NCBI RefSeq assembly: GCF_036067295.1
Contig: NZ_CP107954.1
Location: 558,001 to 622,000, forward strand
DNA from: Kribbella sp. NBC_00382
Lineage (GTDB): Bacteria; Actinomycetota; Actinomycetes; Propionibacteriales; Kribbellaceae
Length of the DNA stretch: 64,000 nt
Direction: 5' to 3'
Below are positions 26,249 through 34,794 of the stretch, one piece after another (the first letter of the stretch is position 1; each line of letters opens with the position of its first letter). Below the pieces are notes generated by a model. It did not search any database and was not told where the DNA came from. It worked only from the letters and a program-made list of their open reading frames with translations. Both the position numbers and the translations under genes were made by a program.

Positions 26249-27025
26249 ATGCTCGCCCTGTCCCCCGCGCTCGTGGTCTTCGCCTTCACCGGCGTGCCCG
26301 GCGCCCAGGACGGCGTCGGCGACATCCTGTACTGGCACCGGGTGAACGTCCTGATCATGTTCGTCGGCGGCCTCCTGTGGGCCGCTACGGCCGTCAGCTA
26401 CCACCGGCGGCTCCGTCACGCCTGCACCAGCTGCGGACGCGACGACAGGCCGCTCAGGGCCTGGCAGACGCCCGAGGGCGCCCTGCGATGGGGACGCCGG
26501 GCCGTACTGATCGCCGTCGTCGCCAATCTTCCCTACGAGCTCACCCGGGTCGCCTGGTACTTCGGCTGGGAACTGGGCATCACCCACGAGTTCCACCAGA
26601 TGATGGCCGACACGCCAGGCATGCTCGAGATGGGTCTCACGATGGCCGCGATGGGCGTCGCCGGCAGCATCCTCACCCACGGCCTGGTGCACCGCTGGGG
26701 CGAGGTCTACCCCCGCTGGATCTGGTTCAAGGCGGGCCGCCGCGTCCCACCCCGCCTCGCCATCATCCCCGCGTCGATGGTGGCGGTCGTGCTGATCCCC
26801 GCCGGTCTGATGAACATCCGGCTCCCCGGCGACCACGCAGGCTTCGAGTGGGGCCTCGCGCTGCCCGGCACGCTCTGGGTCGTCTGGGGCGCGGCACTGG
26901 GCGCCGCCACCTACGCCTACTACCTCAGACGCCGTACTACGTGCCGCCGGTGCGGGCGGGGTGCGCCAGCGGCCGCAGTACTCACGTCCCGAAGCGGCGC
27001 TCTCGTTGGGCATAGCTCCGAATAG
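26249..27025 (+). CDS. C-terminal part of the split multi-pass membrane protein
   Basis: Same reading frame as 25931-26236. It begins MLALSPALVVF with no ribosome-binding site (upstream bases ACGCCCCTGGCC), which argues that it was once continuous with the upstream piece or is translated by re-initiation. It has five or six more membrane helices, a cytoplasmic CTSCGRDD zinc-ribbon-like pair and a C-terminal CRRCGRG. Family unknown; similar architectures occur as unnamed Streptomyces and Kribbella membrane proteins. The 3' end overlaps the prenyl synthase gene by 44 bp tail to tail. Confidence 0.6.
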   Translation: MLALSPALVVFAFTGVPGAQDGVGDILYWHRVNVLIMFVGGLLWAATAVSYHRRLRHACTSCGRDDRPLRAWQTPEGALRWGRRAVLIAVVANLPYELTRVAWYFGWELGITHEFHQMMADTPGMLEMGLTMAAMGVAGSILTHGLVHRWGEVYPRWIWFKAGRRVPPRLAIIPASMVAVVLIPAGLMNIRLPGDHAGFEWGLALPGTLWVVWGAALGAATYAYYLRRRTTCRRCGRGAPAAAVLTSRSGALVGHSSE

Positions 27026-27761
27026 CGCGGAGGAAGTCGACGTGCCGGAAGTCCGGCCAGAGCGCCTCGCAGAAGTAGAACTCGCTCAGCGCGCTCTGCC
27101 AGAGCAGGAAGCCGCCCAGCCGCTGCTCCCCCGACGTCCGGATCACCAGATCTGGGTCAGGCTGGCCCTTCGTGTAGAGGTGCTCGGCGATGTGCTCGAC
27201 ATCGACCCGCTCGGCCAACTCCTCGATCGAGATGCCCTTCGCAGCTTCCTCGAGCAGCAACGACCGGACGGCATCGGCCAGCTCGCGCCGGCCGCCGTAC
27301 CCGACGGCCACGTTGACGAGCATGCCGTCGACGTTCTGCGTGGCAGCCTCGGCGCCCTTCAGTACTTCGGCTGTCGCACCCGGCAGCAGGTCGAGCGCGC
27401 CGACCGGATGGATCCGCCACTGGCCGATCGTGGTCAGCTCCTCGACCGTCGACTCGATGATCCGCAGCAGTGGCTCGAGCTCCTCGGCCGGGCGGGTCAG
27501 GTTGTCGGTGGACAGCATCCAGACCGTGACGAGCTTGACGCCGACCTCGTCGCACCAGTGCAGGAACTCGGTGATCTTGGTCGCGCCGGCCTCGTGGCCA
27601 CGTGACACCGGATCACCGGTCGCCCGGGCCCAGCGCCGGTTGCCGTCGATGATCACGCCGATGTGGCGGGGCATCCGGTCCGGTGACAGCGAGCGCGCCA
27701 GCCTGCGCTCGTACAGCCCGTAGACCACGTCGCGCAGCTTTGCCTTGCCAGGTGTCCGCAT
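26982..27761 (-). CDS. short-chain cis-prenyl (Z-FPP) diphosphate synthase
   Basis: A 259-residue cis-prenyltransferase (UppS fold). HIGVIIDGNRRWAR holds the catalytic D39 and pyrophosphate-binding residues; VTVWMLSTDNLTRP, VNVAVGYGGRRELADA and LVIRTSGEQRLGGFLLWQSALSEFYF complete the family. Closest in type and context to mycobacterial Rv1086, which makes Z,E-farnesyl diphosphate from GPP and IPP, the primer for decaprenyl phosphate. As in mycobacteria it is beside hemolysin III (divergent here). Its IPP comes from the MEP pathway (ispH at 1693). Confidence 0.92.
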   Translation of the reverse strand: MRTPGKAKLRDVVYGLYERRLARSLSPDRMPRHIGVIIDGNRRWARATGDPVSRGHEAGATKITEFLHWCDEVGVKLVTVWMLSTDNLTRPAEELEPLLRIIESTVEELTTIGQWRIHPVGALDLLPGATAEVLKGAEAATQNVDGMLVNVAVGYGGRRELADAVRSLLLEEAAKGISIEELAERVDVEHIAEHLYTKGQPDPDLVIRTSGEQRLGGFLLWQSALSEFYFCEALWPDFRHVDFLRAIRSYAQRERRFGT

Positions 27762-27920
27762 GGGCAGGTGCTCTCCTCAAAGCTCTCCGGCTTCTGAGGC
27801 TAGCCGAGATTTCCGGTTCCGCAGAGTGATCGAACTTTTACCGCTGTTCGTGCGTCAGACACTCCGGGAGGCCTGTTCGCGGCGGTGATCTGGCCTACAT
27901 TCATCCTTCTGGACGATGTG

Positions 27921-27940
27921 AACCTACGGATCCGTAGGTT
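27921..27940. promoter_or_regulatory. perfect 20-bp operator palindrome before hemolysin III
   Basis: AACCTACGGATCCGTAGGTT is a perfect palindrome, followed by TTACGGTTGCGTAGGTAA-like half sites (27939-27955), giving three or four spaced copies of CCTACG/CGTAGG. It lies 43-62 bp upstream of the hemolysin III start. TACGG..CGTAGG sites are typical TetR-type operators. The binding regulator is not encoded next door. Confidence 0.75.
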
Positions 27941-27982
27941 ACGGTTGCGTAGGTAAGCCTGTGCGCACACGAGAGGATGGCG

Positions 27983-28714
27983 ATGACGGCCAAGCCTGCG
28001 ATCACCACCCCGACCGACGTTCCCTCGAGCGAGCACGAGCAGGGACACGAGCACGGGCACCGGCTGACCGACAGACTCTCGCCGCTCAAGCCGAAGCTGC
28101 GCGGCTGGCTGCACGCCGGCACCTTCCCGTTCGCGACCGCGGCCGGCATCGTGCTGATCTGCCTCGCGCCGAGCACCAGCGCCCGCTGGGCCGCGGCCGT
28201 CTACACGTTCGGCTCGATGCTGCTGTTCGGCATCTCCGCGCTGTACCACCGGTTCTACTGGGGCCCGACCGGTGAGGCGATCCTGCGCCGGCTCGACCAC
28301 AGCAACATCTTCCTGCTGATCGCCGGCACCTACACCCCGCTGGGGGTGGTGCTGCTGCGCGGCAACGACCGGATCCTGCTGCTCAGCCTGGCCTGGGGCG
28401 GCGCGCTGATCGGCATCCTGTTCCGGATCTTCTGGGTCGGCGCCCCGCGCTGGCTCTACACCCCGATCTACCTGGCGCTGGGATGGGTCGCGGTCTTCTG
28501 GATGGGCGACTTCTACCACCTGGGCGGCGCGTCCGTGGTGACGCTGCTGGCGATCGGCGGCGGGCTGTACTCGATCGGCGCGGTCATCTACGGCACCAAG
28601 CGGCCGAACCCGTCACCGTTGTGGTTCGGCTTCCACGAGATCTTCCACGCCTGCACGGTGGCCGCCTTCATCTGCCACTACGTCGCCGTCAGCATCGCGA
28701 CGTACCGGAGCTAG
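27983..28714 (+). CDS. hemolysin III / TrhA-type PAQR membrane protein
   Basis: A 243-residue, seven-helix membrane protein. HAGTFPFATAAGIVL, SALYHRFYW, LDHSNIFLLIAGTYTPLGV and FHEIFHACTVAAFICHYVA contain the His/Asp residues that coordinate metal in PAQR-family proteins. Despite the name, TrhA proteins influence membrane composition or fluidity rather than lysis in most bacteria. A His-rich cytoplasmic N-terminus (EHEQGHEHGHR) may bind metal. GAGAGG at 27971-27976 fits the ATG at 27983 better than the ATG at 27977. Confidence 0.93.
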   Translation: MTAKPAITTPTDVPSSEHEQGHEHGHRLTDRLSPLKPKLRGWLHAGTFPFATAAGIVLICLAPSTSARWAAAVYTFGSMLLFGISALYHRFYWGPTGEAILRRLDHSNIFLLIAGTYTPLGVVLLRGNDRILLLSLAWGGALIGILFRIFWVGAPRWLYTPIYLALGWVAVFWMGDFYHLGGASVVTLLAIGGGLYSIGAVIYGTKRPNPSPLWFGFHEIFHACTVAAFICHYVAVSIATYRS

Positions 28715-29215
28715 CTAAGGCCTGGAGAGCCACTCGAGCTCTTCGTCGAGCGGGCCGCAGACCTCCACCAGCGTCTCGCGGAACAGCTCGAACTTCTCCG
28801 CGCCGAGGCGCCGCTTCCACTCCTGCTCGACCCGGTCGATCGACGCCCGGCTGTACTCCATCGCCCGATCCCCTGCCTCGGTACGCCGGACCAGCCGGAC
28901 CCGGCGATCCCCGGCCACCCGCTCGGATTCGGCGTACCCGCGTTCCTGCAGGTAGTCGACGTGCTGCCCGAGCCCCTGTTTCGTCATCCCGGCGATCTCG
29001 GCGAGGTCGGTGATCCGCGCCCCGCTGTCCGGGATCAGCTCCAGCAACCGGAAGTGCGACACCCGCAACCCCGGGAAGTGCTGCTCGCCGTCGACCAGGA
29101 TCTCCTCGCGCAGCCGCTTGAGCGCGAGTCCGAGCAGTCCGGCGATATGCAGCCCGCGGAGTCCCTCAGCATGGCCCGACAGTGCCGTTTTCTGGGGGCC
29201 GTTGACGGAAGTCAT
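28715..29215 (-). CDS. MarR-family transcriptional regulator
   Basis: A 166-residue winged-helix regulator. The core is LRVSHFRLLELIPDSGARIT, DLAEIAGMTKQGLGQHVDYL, then the wing YAESERVAGDRRVRLVRRT. Its stop abuts the hemolysin III stop directly. It is divergent from the kinase-like gene at 29335, and an inverted repeat lies just upstream of its start, so autoregulation and control of that gene are likely. Ligand unknown. Confidence 0.9.
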   Translation of the reverse strand: MTSVNGPQKTALSGHAEGLRGLHIAGLLGLALKRLREEILVDGEQHFPGLRVSHFRLLELIPDSGARITDLAEIAGMTKQGLGQHVDYLQERGYAESERVAGDRRVRLVRRTEAGDRAMEYSRASIDRVEQEWKRRLGAEKFELFRETLVEVCGPLDEELEWLSRP

Positions 29216-29222
29216 AAGGCAA

Positions 29223-29244
29223 CTTTACTATCTGGGTAGTAAGG
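29223..29244. promoter_or_regulatory. MarR operator-like inverted repeat
   Basis: CTTTACTA-TCTGGG-TAGTAAGG: seven of eight arm positions pair. It begins eight bases upstream of the MarR start codon; a further half site CTTTACTT occurs at 29249-29256. AT-rich in an otherwise GC-rich sequence, as expected of a promoter/operator. Confidence 0.65.
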
Positions 29245-29334
29245 CTGCTTTACTTCTTCGGCGGGTCGGATCTGAAGGCCACCTGAAGGGCCGCACTCAA
29301 GATCGAAGCACTACCGATTGACCGGGGGGGACCC

Positions 29335-30519
29335 ATGAACACCACCACCGTCAGCGACGGACTGGCCGAGCTCGGCCGGGACGCACCCGACGAGCGCGCG
29401 CTCGCCTGCCTGGTCCGCGACGTCACCGGCCTGCCCGGCGCCGTACCGGTCTCGGCCCGGATCGAGCCGGTCGACTACGAGATCGGTACGCCGAGCACCG
29501 AGGCCCTGCTGCGAGTCGTCGGCACGGCCGAGCTGCACTCCGGCGAGAGCATCGACTGGTCCGTCTTCGTCAAGAAGCTCGCGTCGGTCCGGCACTGGCC
29601 GATGATGCACCTGGTTCCGGCGGAGTTCCGGGAAGCCTTCATCCAGAACCTGCCCTGGCAGCTGGAGATGATGGTGCACCGGAGCCCGATCGCGACCGTG
29701 CTCCCGGACGGCCTGCGGCTGCCGGTCATGCACCGGATCAGCGAGTACGACGACGATCGCGCGACCCTGTGGATGGAAGACATCGACCAGGCGCCCGGCC
29801 CGTGGACGCTCGGACGCTTCGAGCGCGCCGCGAACCTGCTCGGCCGGATGTCGGCCCGCCGCCAACTGCACCTGGTCGAGCCGCTGTTCCCCCGCGGTGA
29901 TGTCCACGTCCCGGGAATCGGGCTGCGGTACTACACCGGCGGCCGCGTGATGACGAGTGCGGTCCCGTTGCTCGCCGATGACCAGACCTGGCAGCACCCG
30001 ATGCTGGCCGAGGCGGTCTGCTCGACCGGCGACCACGGTCTCCGCGACGAGCTACTCGAGCTGGCGAACCGGCTGCCCGCAGTACTGGATCGGCTGGACA
30101 CCTTGCCGCAGACGTACCAGCACGGGGACGCGAGTCCGCAGAACCTGCTGGTACCGAAGGACAAGCTGGACGAGTTCGTCGTGATCGACTGGGGCTTCGA
30201 CTGCCCGCAGGCGATCGGGTTCGACCTCGGCCAACTGCTGGTCGGCTTGGCGCACGCCGGCGAGCTCGCGCCGGAGGAGCTGCCGACGATTCATACCGTC
30301 ATCGTCTCGGCGTTCATGGAGGGGGTGGCCGCGGAGGGGATGACAGTCACCGAGGACGAGGTGCTGTACGGCTACCTCGGCTCGCTGATGGCCCGGGCGA
30401 CCTTCACCGCGTTGCCGTTGGAGCAGCTCGGCAAGACCACCGCGTGCGGGGCGGAGCTCTTCGAGCAACGCGTCCGGCTTACCCGCACCTTGGTCAATCT
30501 GGTCTCGACCATCAACTAG
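29335..30519 (+). CDS. aminoglycoside phosphotransferase-like kinase
   Basis: A 394-residue protein of the protein-kinase-like APH/choline kinase fold. Brenner motif YQHGDASPQNLL with D265, and the metal-binding VVIDWGFDCPQAIGFDLGQ with D285. The small lobe includes DWSVFVKKLASVRHW. Small-molecule substrate unknown; not obviously a resistance enzyme. A G-rich GGGGGGGAC precedes the ATG. Divergent from MarR. Overlaps the convergent deazaflavin gene by 8 bp. Confidence 0.83.
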   Translation: MNTTTVSDGLAELGRDAPDERALACLVRDVTGLPGAVPVSARIEPVDYEIGTPSTEALLRVVGTAELHSGESIDWSVFVKKLASVRHWPMMHLVPAEFREAFIQNLPWQLEMMVHRSPIATVLPDGLRLPVMHRISEYDDDRATLWMEDIDQAPGPWTLGRFERAANLLGRMSARRQLHLVEPLFPRGDVHVPGIGLRYYTGGRVMTSAVPLLADDQTWQHPMLAEAVCSTGDHGLRDELLELANRLPAVLDRLDTLPQTYQHGDASPQNLLVPKDKLDEFVVIDWGFDCPQAIGFDLGQLLVGLAHAGELAPEELPTIHTVIVSAFMEGVAAEGMTVTEDEVLYGYLGSLMARATFTALPLEQLGKTTACGAELFEQRVRLTRTLVNLVSTIN

Positions 30520-30982
30520 GCGTCAGGACGAAGACCCGGATCGCCCGGCCGCTGCGTTCGACGTACGTGTCGTACGCGGGCCAGACCTTGGTGACGAGTG
30601 GCCAGACCCGGTCCCGCTCCGTTCCTTCGGCCAGGACGGCGCGGACCGGGACGTCCCGGCCACCTTCGAGCGAGATGATCGCCTCACTGGAGGCGAGCAG
30701 GTTGCCGGACCATGCCGGGTGGTGCTCCTGACCCCAGTTCGACGCGGTGACGACATAGCCGTCGCCGTCCGGCGCATAGATCAGCGGGACGGTTCGGGGC
30801 AGTCCGGACTTCCGCCCACGAGTCGTCAGAAGCAAAGTGGGCAAGGCGGATCGGCCGAGGATGGTGATCCTCCCACCGGTCCTTCGTTGCAGCCAGCGAT
30901 CGACCGGTACCATAGTGCGACCGACCAGGGCGAACCACCGTCGATGCCCTAACGAGCGAATGACATTCGTGTACCAGCCCAT
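30512..30982 (-). CDS. F420-dependent nitroreductase-family (DDN-like) protein
   Basis: A 156-residue split beta-barrel protein. LLLTTRGRKSGLPRTVPLIYAPDGDGYVV and SNWGQEHHPAWSGNLLASSEA match the deazaflavin/F420-dependent nitroreductase family (mycobacterial Ddn). Members reduce quinones or other substrates with F420H2. The N-terminus is amphipathic and may attach to the membrane, as in Ddn. ATG at 30982, 32 bp from the divergent lipoprotein gene. Confidence 0.88.
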   Translation of the reverse strand: MGWYTNVIRSLGHRRWFALVGRTMVPVDRWLQRRTGGRITILGRSALPTLLLTTRGRKSGLPRTVPLIYAPDGDGYVVTASNWGQEHHPAWSGNLLASSEAIISLEGGRDVPVRAVLAEGTERDRVWPLVTKVWPAYDTYVERSGRAIRVFVLTPS

Positions 30983-31014
30983 GCACGAAGTCTGCCGTCA
31001 CCCTCAGGACGGGT

Positions 31015-31530
31015 ATGTATGAGGGTGTGAAAAACATTCGGTTCGTAGTACTGGCAGCCGCCGCCGGTCTGGTTCTGGCCGGATGTGGCGATGAATCCGG
31101 CGCGGGCGGTACGCCGTCCGCCTCCACCAACCCGAGCACGCCGATCGCGAGTCTGCCGTCGCCGAGCACGGCCCCCAGCGGACTGCCCCTGACTGTCAGC
31201 CGGACCGGCGGTTTCGCCGGGTTCAACGACCAGGTGGCCGTCGGCACCGACGGCATCGTCACCGCCAGCTCGATGGGCAAGGGACCGTCGAAGTGCGAGC
31301 TGGAACCCGGGTTCCTGACCACCCTCACCGATGCGGTGAAGCAGGTCGACTGGGCCTCCGTCGGTGTCACCAAGCCGACGGTGCGGCACCCCGACGACAT
31401 GATCATCGCAGTGGCGGCCGGCGGTGGGCTGGCGCGGCTCGACGACCCGAAGCTGAAGCCGTTGGTGGCCCCGGTGGGCACGCTGCTCACCGAAGCCACC
31501 AAACCCGGCAGTCTGTGCAAGCCGGTCTAG
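31015..31530 (+). CDS. secreted lipoprotein, function unknown
   Basis: A 171-residue lipoprotein. VVLAAAAGLVLAGCG is a signal peptide with lipobox LAGC, lipidated at C24, followed by a Thr/Ser/Pro-rich linker (about 28-60) and a compact C-terminal domain with two more Cys (near CELEPGF and the end LCKPV) that may form a disulfide. AGGA five bases upstream supports the ATG at 31015. Unnamed; actinomycetes carry many such proteins. Converges on the M28 peptidase. Confidence 0.75.
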   Translation: MYEGVKNIRFVVLAAAAGLVLAGCGDESGAGGTPSASTNPSTPIASLPSPSTAPSGLPLTVSRTGGFAGFNDQVAVGTDGIVTASSMGKGPSKCELEPGFLTTLTDAVKQVDWASVGVTKPTVRHPDDMIIAVAAGGGLARLDDPKLKPLVAPVGTLLTEATKPGSLCKPV

Positions 31531-31533
31531 CTC

Positions 31534-33027
<1,494 letters not shown>

Positions 33028-34617
33028 TTAGCAGGCTGCTGAGCCTGCCGGTACCGAGATGCCGCTGAAGGCGGCCTGAATGCCCTTGCACTGCGCGGAA
33101 CCAGCGCCGTAAAGCTCCTTGGCGGAGGTGATCGCACCGTTGCGGGCGTCCTTGTAGGTCGAGCCCGAGCTGAGCTTCGTGCTCAGCGTGCGGTACCAGA
33201 CCTTGGCAGCCACGTCCCGGCCGACGCCGGCGAACGTGGTGCCGTTGCAGGCGGTGCTGTTGTAGCTGACACCGTTGATGGTCTTGGAGCCGGTGCCCTC
33301 GGAGGCCAGGTAGAACCAGTGGTTCAGCGGGCCGGAGGAGTAGTGCGGATCCAGACCGCCGGTGCTGGTCGTCCAGCAGTCCTTGCTGCGACCGTCCTTC
33401 GACGGCTTGTCCATGTAGCGCAGCGGGGTGCCGTTACCGTTGATGTTGATCTTCTCGCCGATGAGGTAGTCACCGACGTCGGACGAGTTGTTCGCGTAGA
33501 ACTCCACCATCGTGCCGAAGATGTCGGAGGTGGCCTCGTTGAGGCCGCCCGCGTCGCCGGAGTAGTTCAGGCCGGCGGTCGCCTCGGTGACACCGTGGCT
33601 CATCTCGTGCCCCGCGACATCGATGGCGGTCAGCGGGTGCGTGTTGCCCGAGCCGTCGCCGTACGTCATCTGGGTGCCGTCCCAGAACGCGTTCACGTAC
33701 GCGTTGCCGTAGTGCACGCGGGAGCGGGCGCCCTGACCGTTGTTGAAGATGCCGTTGCGGCCGTGGACGTTCTTGTAGTAGTCCCAGGTCAGCTGGGAGC
33801 CGTAGTGCGCGTCGACGCCGGCGGTCTGCCGGTTCGAAGCCGCACCGGTGCCCCAGGTGTTGTCCGCGTCGGTGAAGGTGGTGCCGGCGCCGGACGATCC
33901 ACCGTTCAGGTCCGTGGTGTAGTTGCCGCCACGGGAGGTGTCCTTCATGACGAAGTTGGGCGCGCTGCCCGACGTACCGATCGTCACCGTACCGGCGTAC
34001 ATCGACTTGCCGGTGCCTGTCTTGACCTCGTCGTCGGAGGCCAGCAGCGCACCGGTGTTCGCGTCGATGAACGAGTGCAGCACCGACGGGGTCTGGTCGG
34101 CCTTGACCCCGGTGGTGACGACCTCATAGGCCAGTACCGGTTTGGCCGGCGTCACGTACACGACCAGCGTGCCCTTGTTGCCGGTGGCCTTGAAGCCGGC
34201 CGCCTTCGCACCCTTGGCCAGCGCCGCCGACTGCGACAGCGTGGGCTTGGTCGACTTGACGCCGACCCCGGTCGCGTTGCGGTTGTAGGTGACGCCGCTG
34301 ATCGCACCGTCACCAGCGCGCTTCACGATCATGTCGCCGCCGGCGACCTTCAGCCCGTTGTACGTCCGCTCGTACCGGACGAACTCGGTGCCGTCGGCAT
34401 CTTTCACCACGTCCTTGACCTGGAGCACCTCACCCTTGCCCAGGCCGAGCGCGGCCGCGGTCTTCGCGGACAGCGTCTGCTCGGACTGGACCGCGGCCGG
34501 CTGGTCGAAGCCGGAAGCGGGCAACGGGGCGGAGCGAACAGACGCGCCGGCGGGCGCGATGGCCAGGCCCGCAGCCGCCAGAACGGCGACTGCGGCTACA
34601 GATGTCATTCTCTTCAC
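33028..34617 (-). CDS. secreted thermolysin-like neutral metalloprotease (M4)
   Basis: A 529-residue prepro-enzyme. Signal peptide about 1-27, then an FTP/PepSY propeptide, and a catalytic domain with HEMSH (337-341), third zinc ligand E361 in GGLNEATSDIFG and the downstream HYSSGPLNHWFYLAS with the catalytic His. It ends at the thermolysin domain, with no extra C-terminal module. GTG at 34617 has GAGGAG seven bases upstream. About 80% identical by eye to the next gene over the shared length, a tandem duplicate. Confidence 0.95.
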   Translation of the reverse strand: MKRMTSVAAVAVLAAAGLAIAPAGASVRSAPLPASGFDQPAAVQSEQTLSAKTAAALGLGKGEVLQVKDVVKDADGTEFVRYERTYNGLKVAGGDMIVKRAGDGAISGVTYNRNATGVGVKSTKPTLSQSAALAKGAKAAGFKATGNKGTLVVYVTPAKPVLAYEVVTTGVKADQTPSVLHSFIDANTGALLASDDEVKTGTGKSMYAGTVTIGTSGSAPNFVMKDTSRGGNYTTDLNGGSSGAGTTFTDADNTWGTGAASNRQTAGVDAHYGSQLTWDYYKNVHGRNGIFNNGQGARSRVHYGNAYVNAFWDGTQMTYGDGSGNTHPLTAIDVAGHEMSHGVTEATAGLNYSGDAGGLNEATSDIFGTMVEFYANNSSDVGDYLIGEKININGNGTPLRYMDKPSKDGRSKDCWTTSTGGLDPHYSSGPLNHWFYLASEGTGSKTINGVSYNSTACNGTTFAGVGRDVAAKVWYRTLSTKLSSGSTYKDARNGAITSAKELYGAGSAQCKGIQAAFSGISVPAGSAAC

Positions 34618-34727
34618 AACAGCACTCCTCACGGTTTCGTCGCTGAATGGGCGCAGCGATCGTTTTTCGCTTGGTACACGTGCTTCGCGGCAGGGATCAC
34701 TCCCGCGCAACGGGAGGAAACTGGGGT

Positions 34728-34768
34728 CGGTCCGGGGGCAGACCAGGGCGGCAGCCGCCCCCGGACCG
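34728..34768 (-). terminator. hairpin after the second M4 protease
   Basis: CGGTCCGGGGGC and GCCCCCGGACCG form a perfect 12-bp stem with a 17-nt loop that itself contains GGCGGC/GCCGCC-type pairing. It starts 27 bp after the M4 stop on the minus strand. No T-tract, as is usual in GC-rich actinomycetes. Confidence 0.65.
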
Positions 34769-34794
34769 GTGATTCGGGACGAGCAGGGTGCTGA

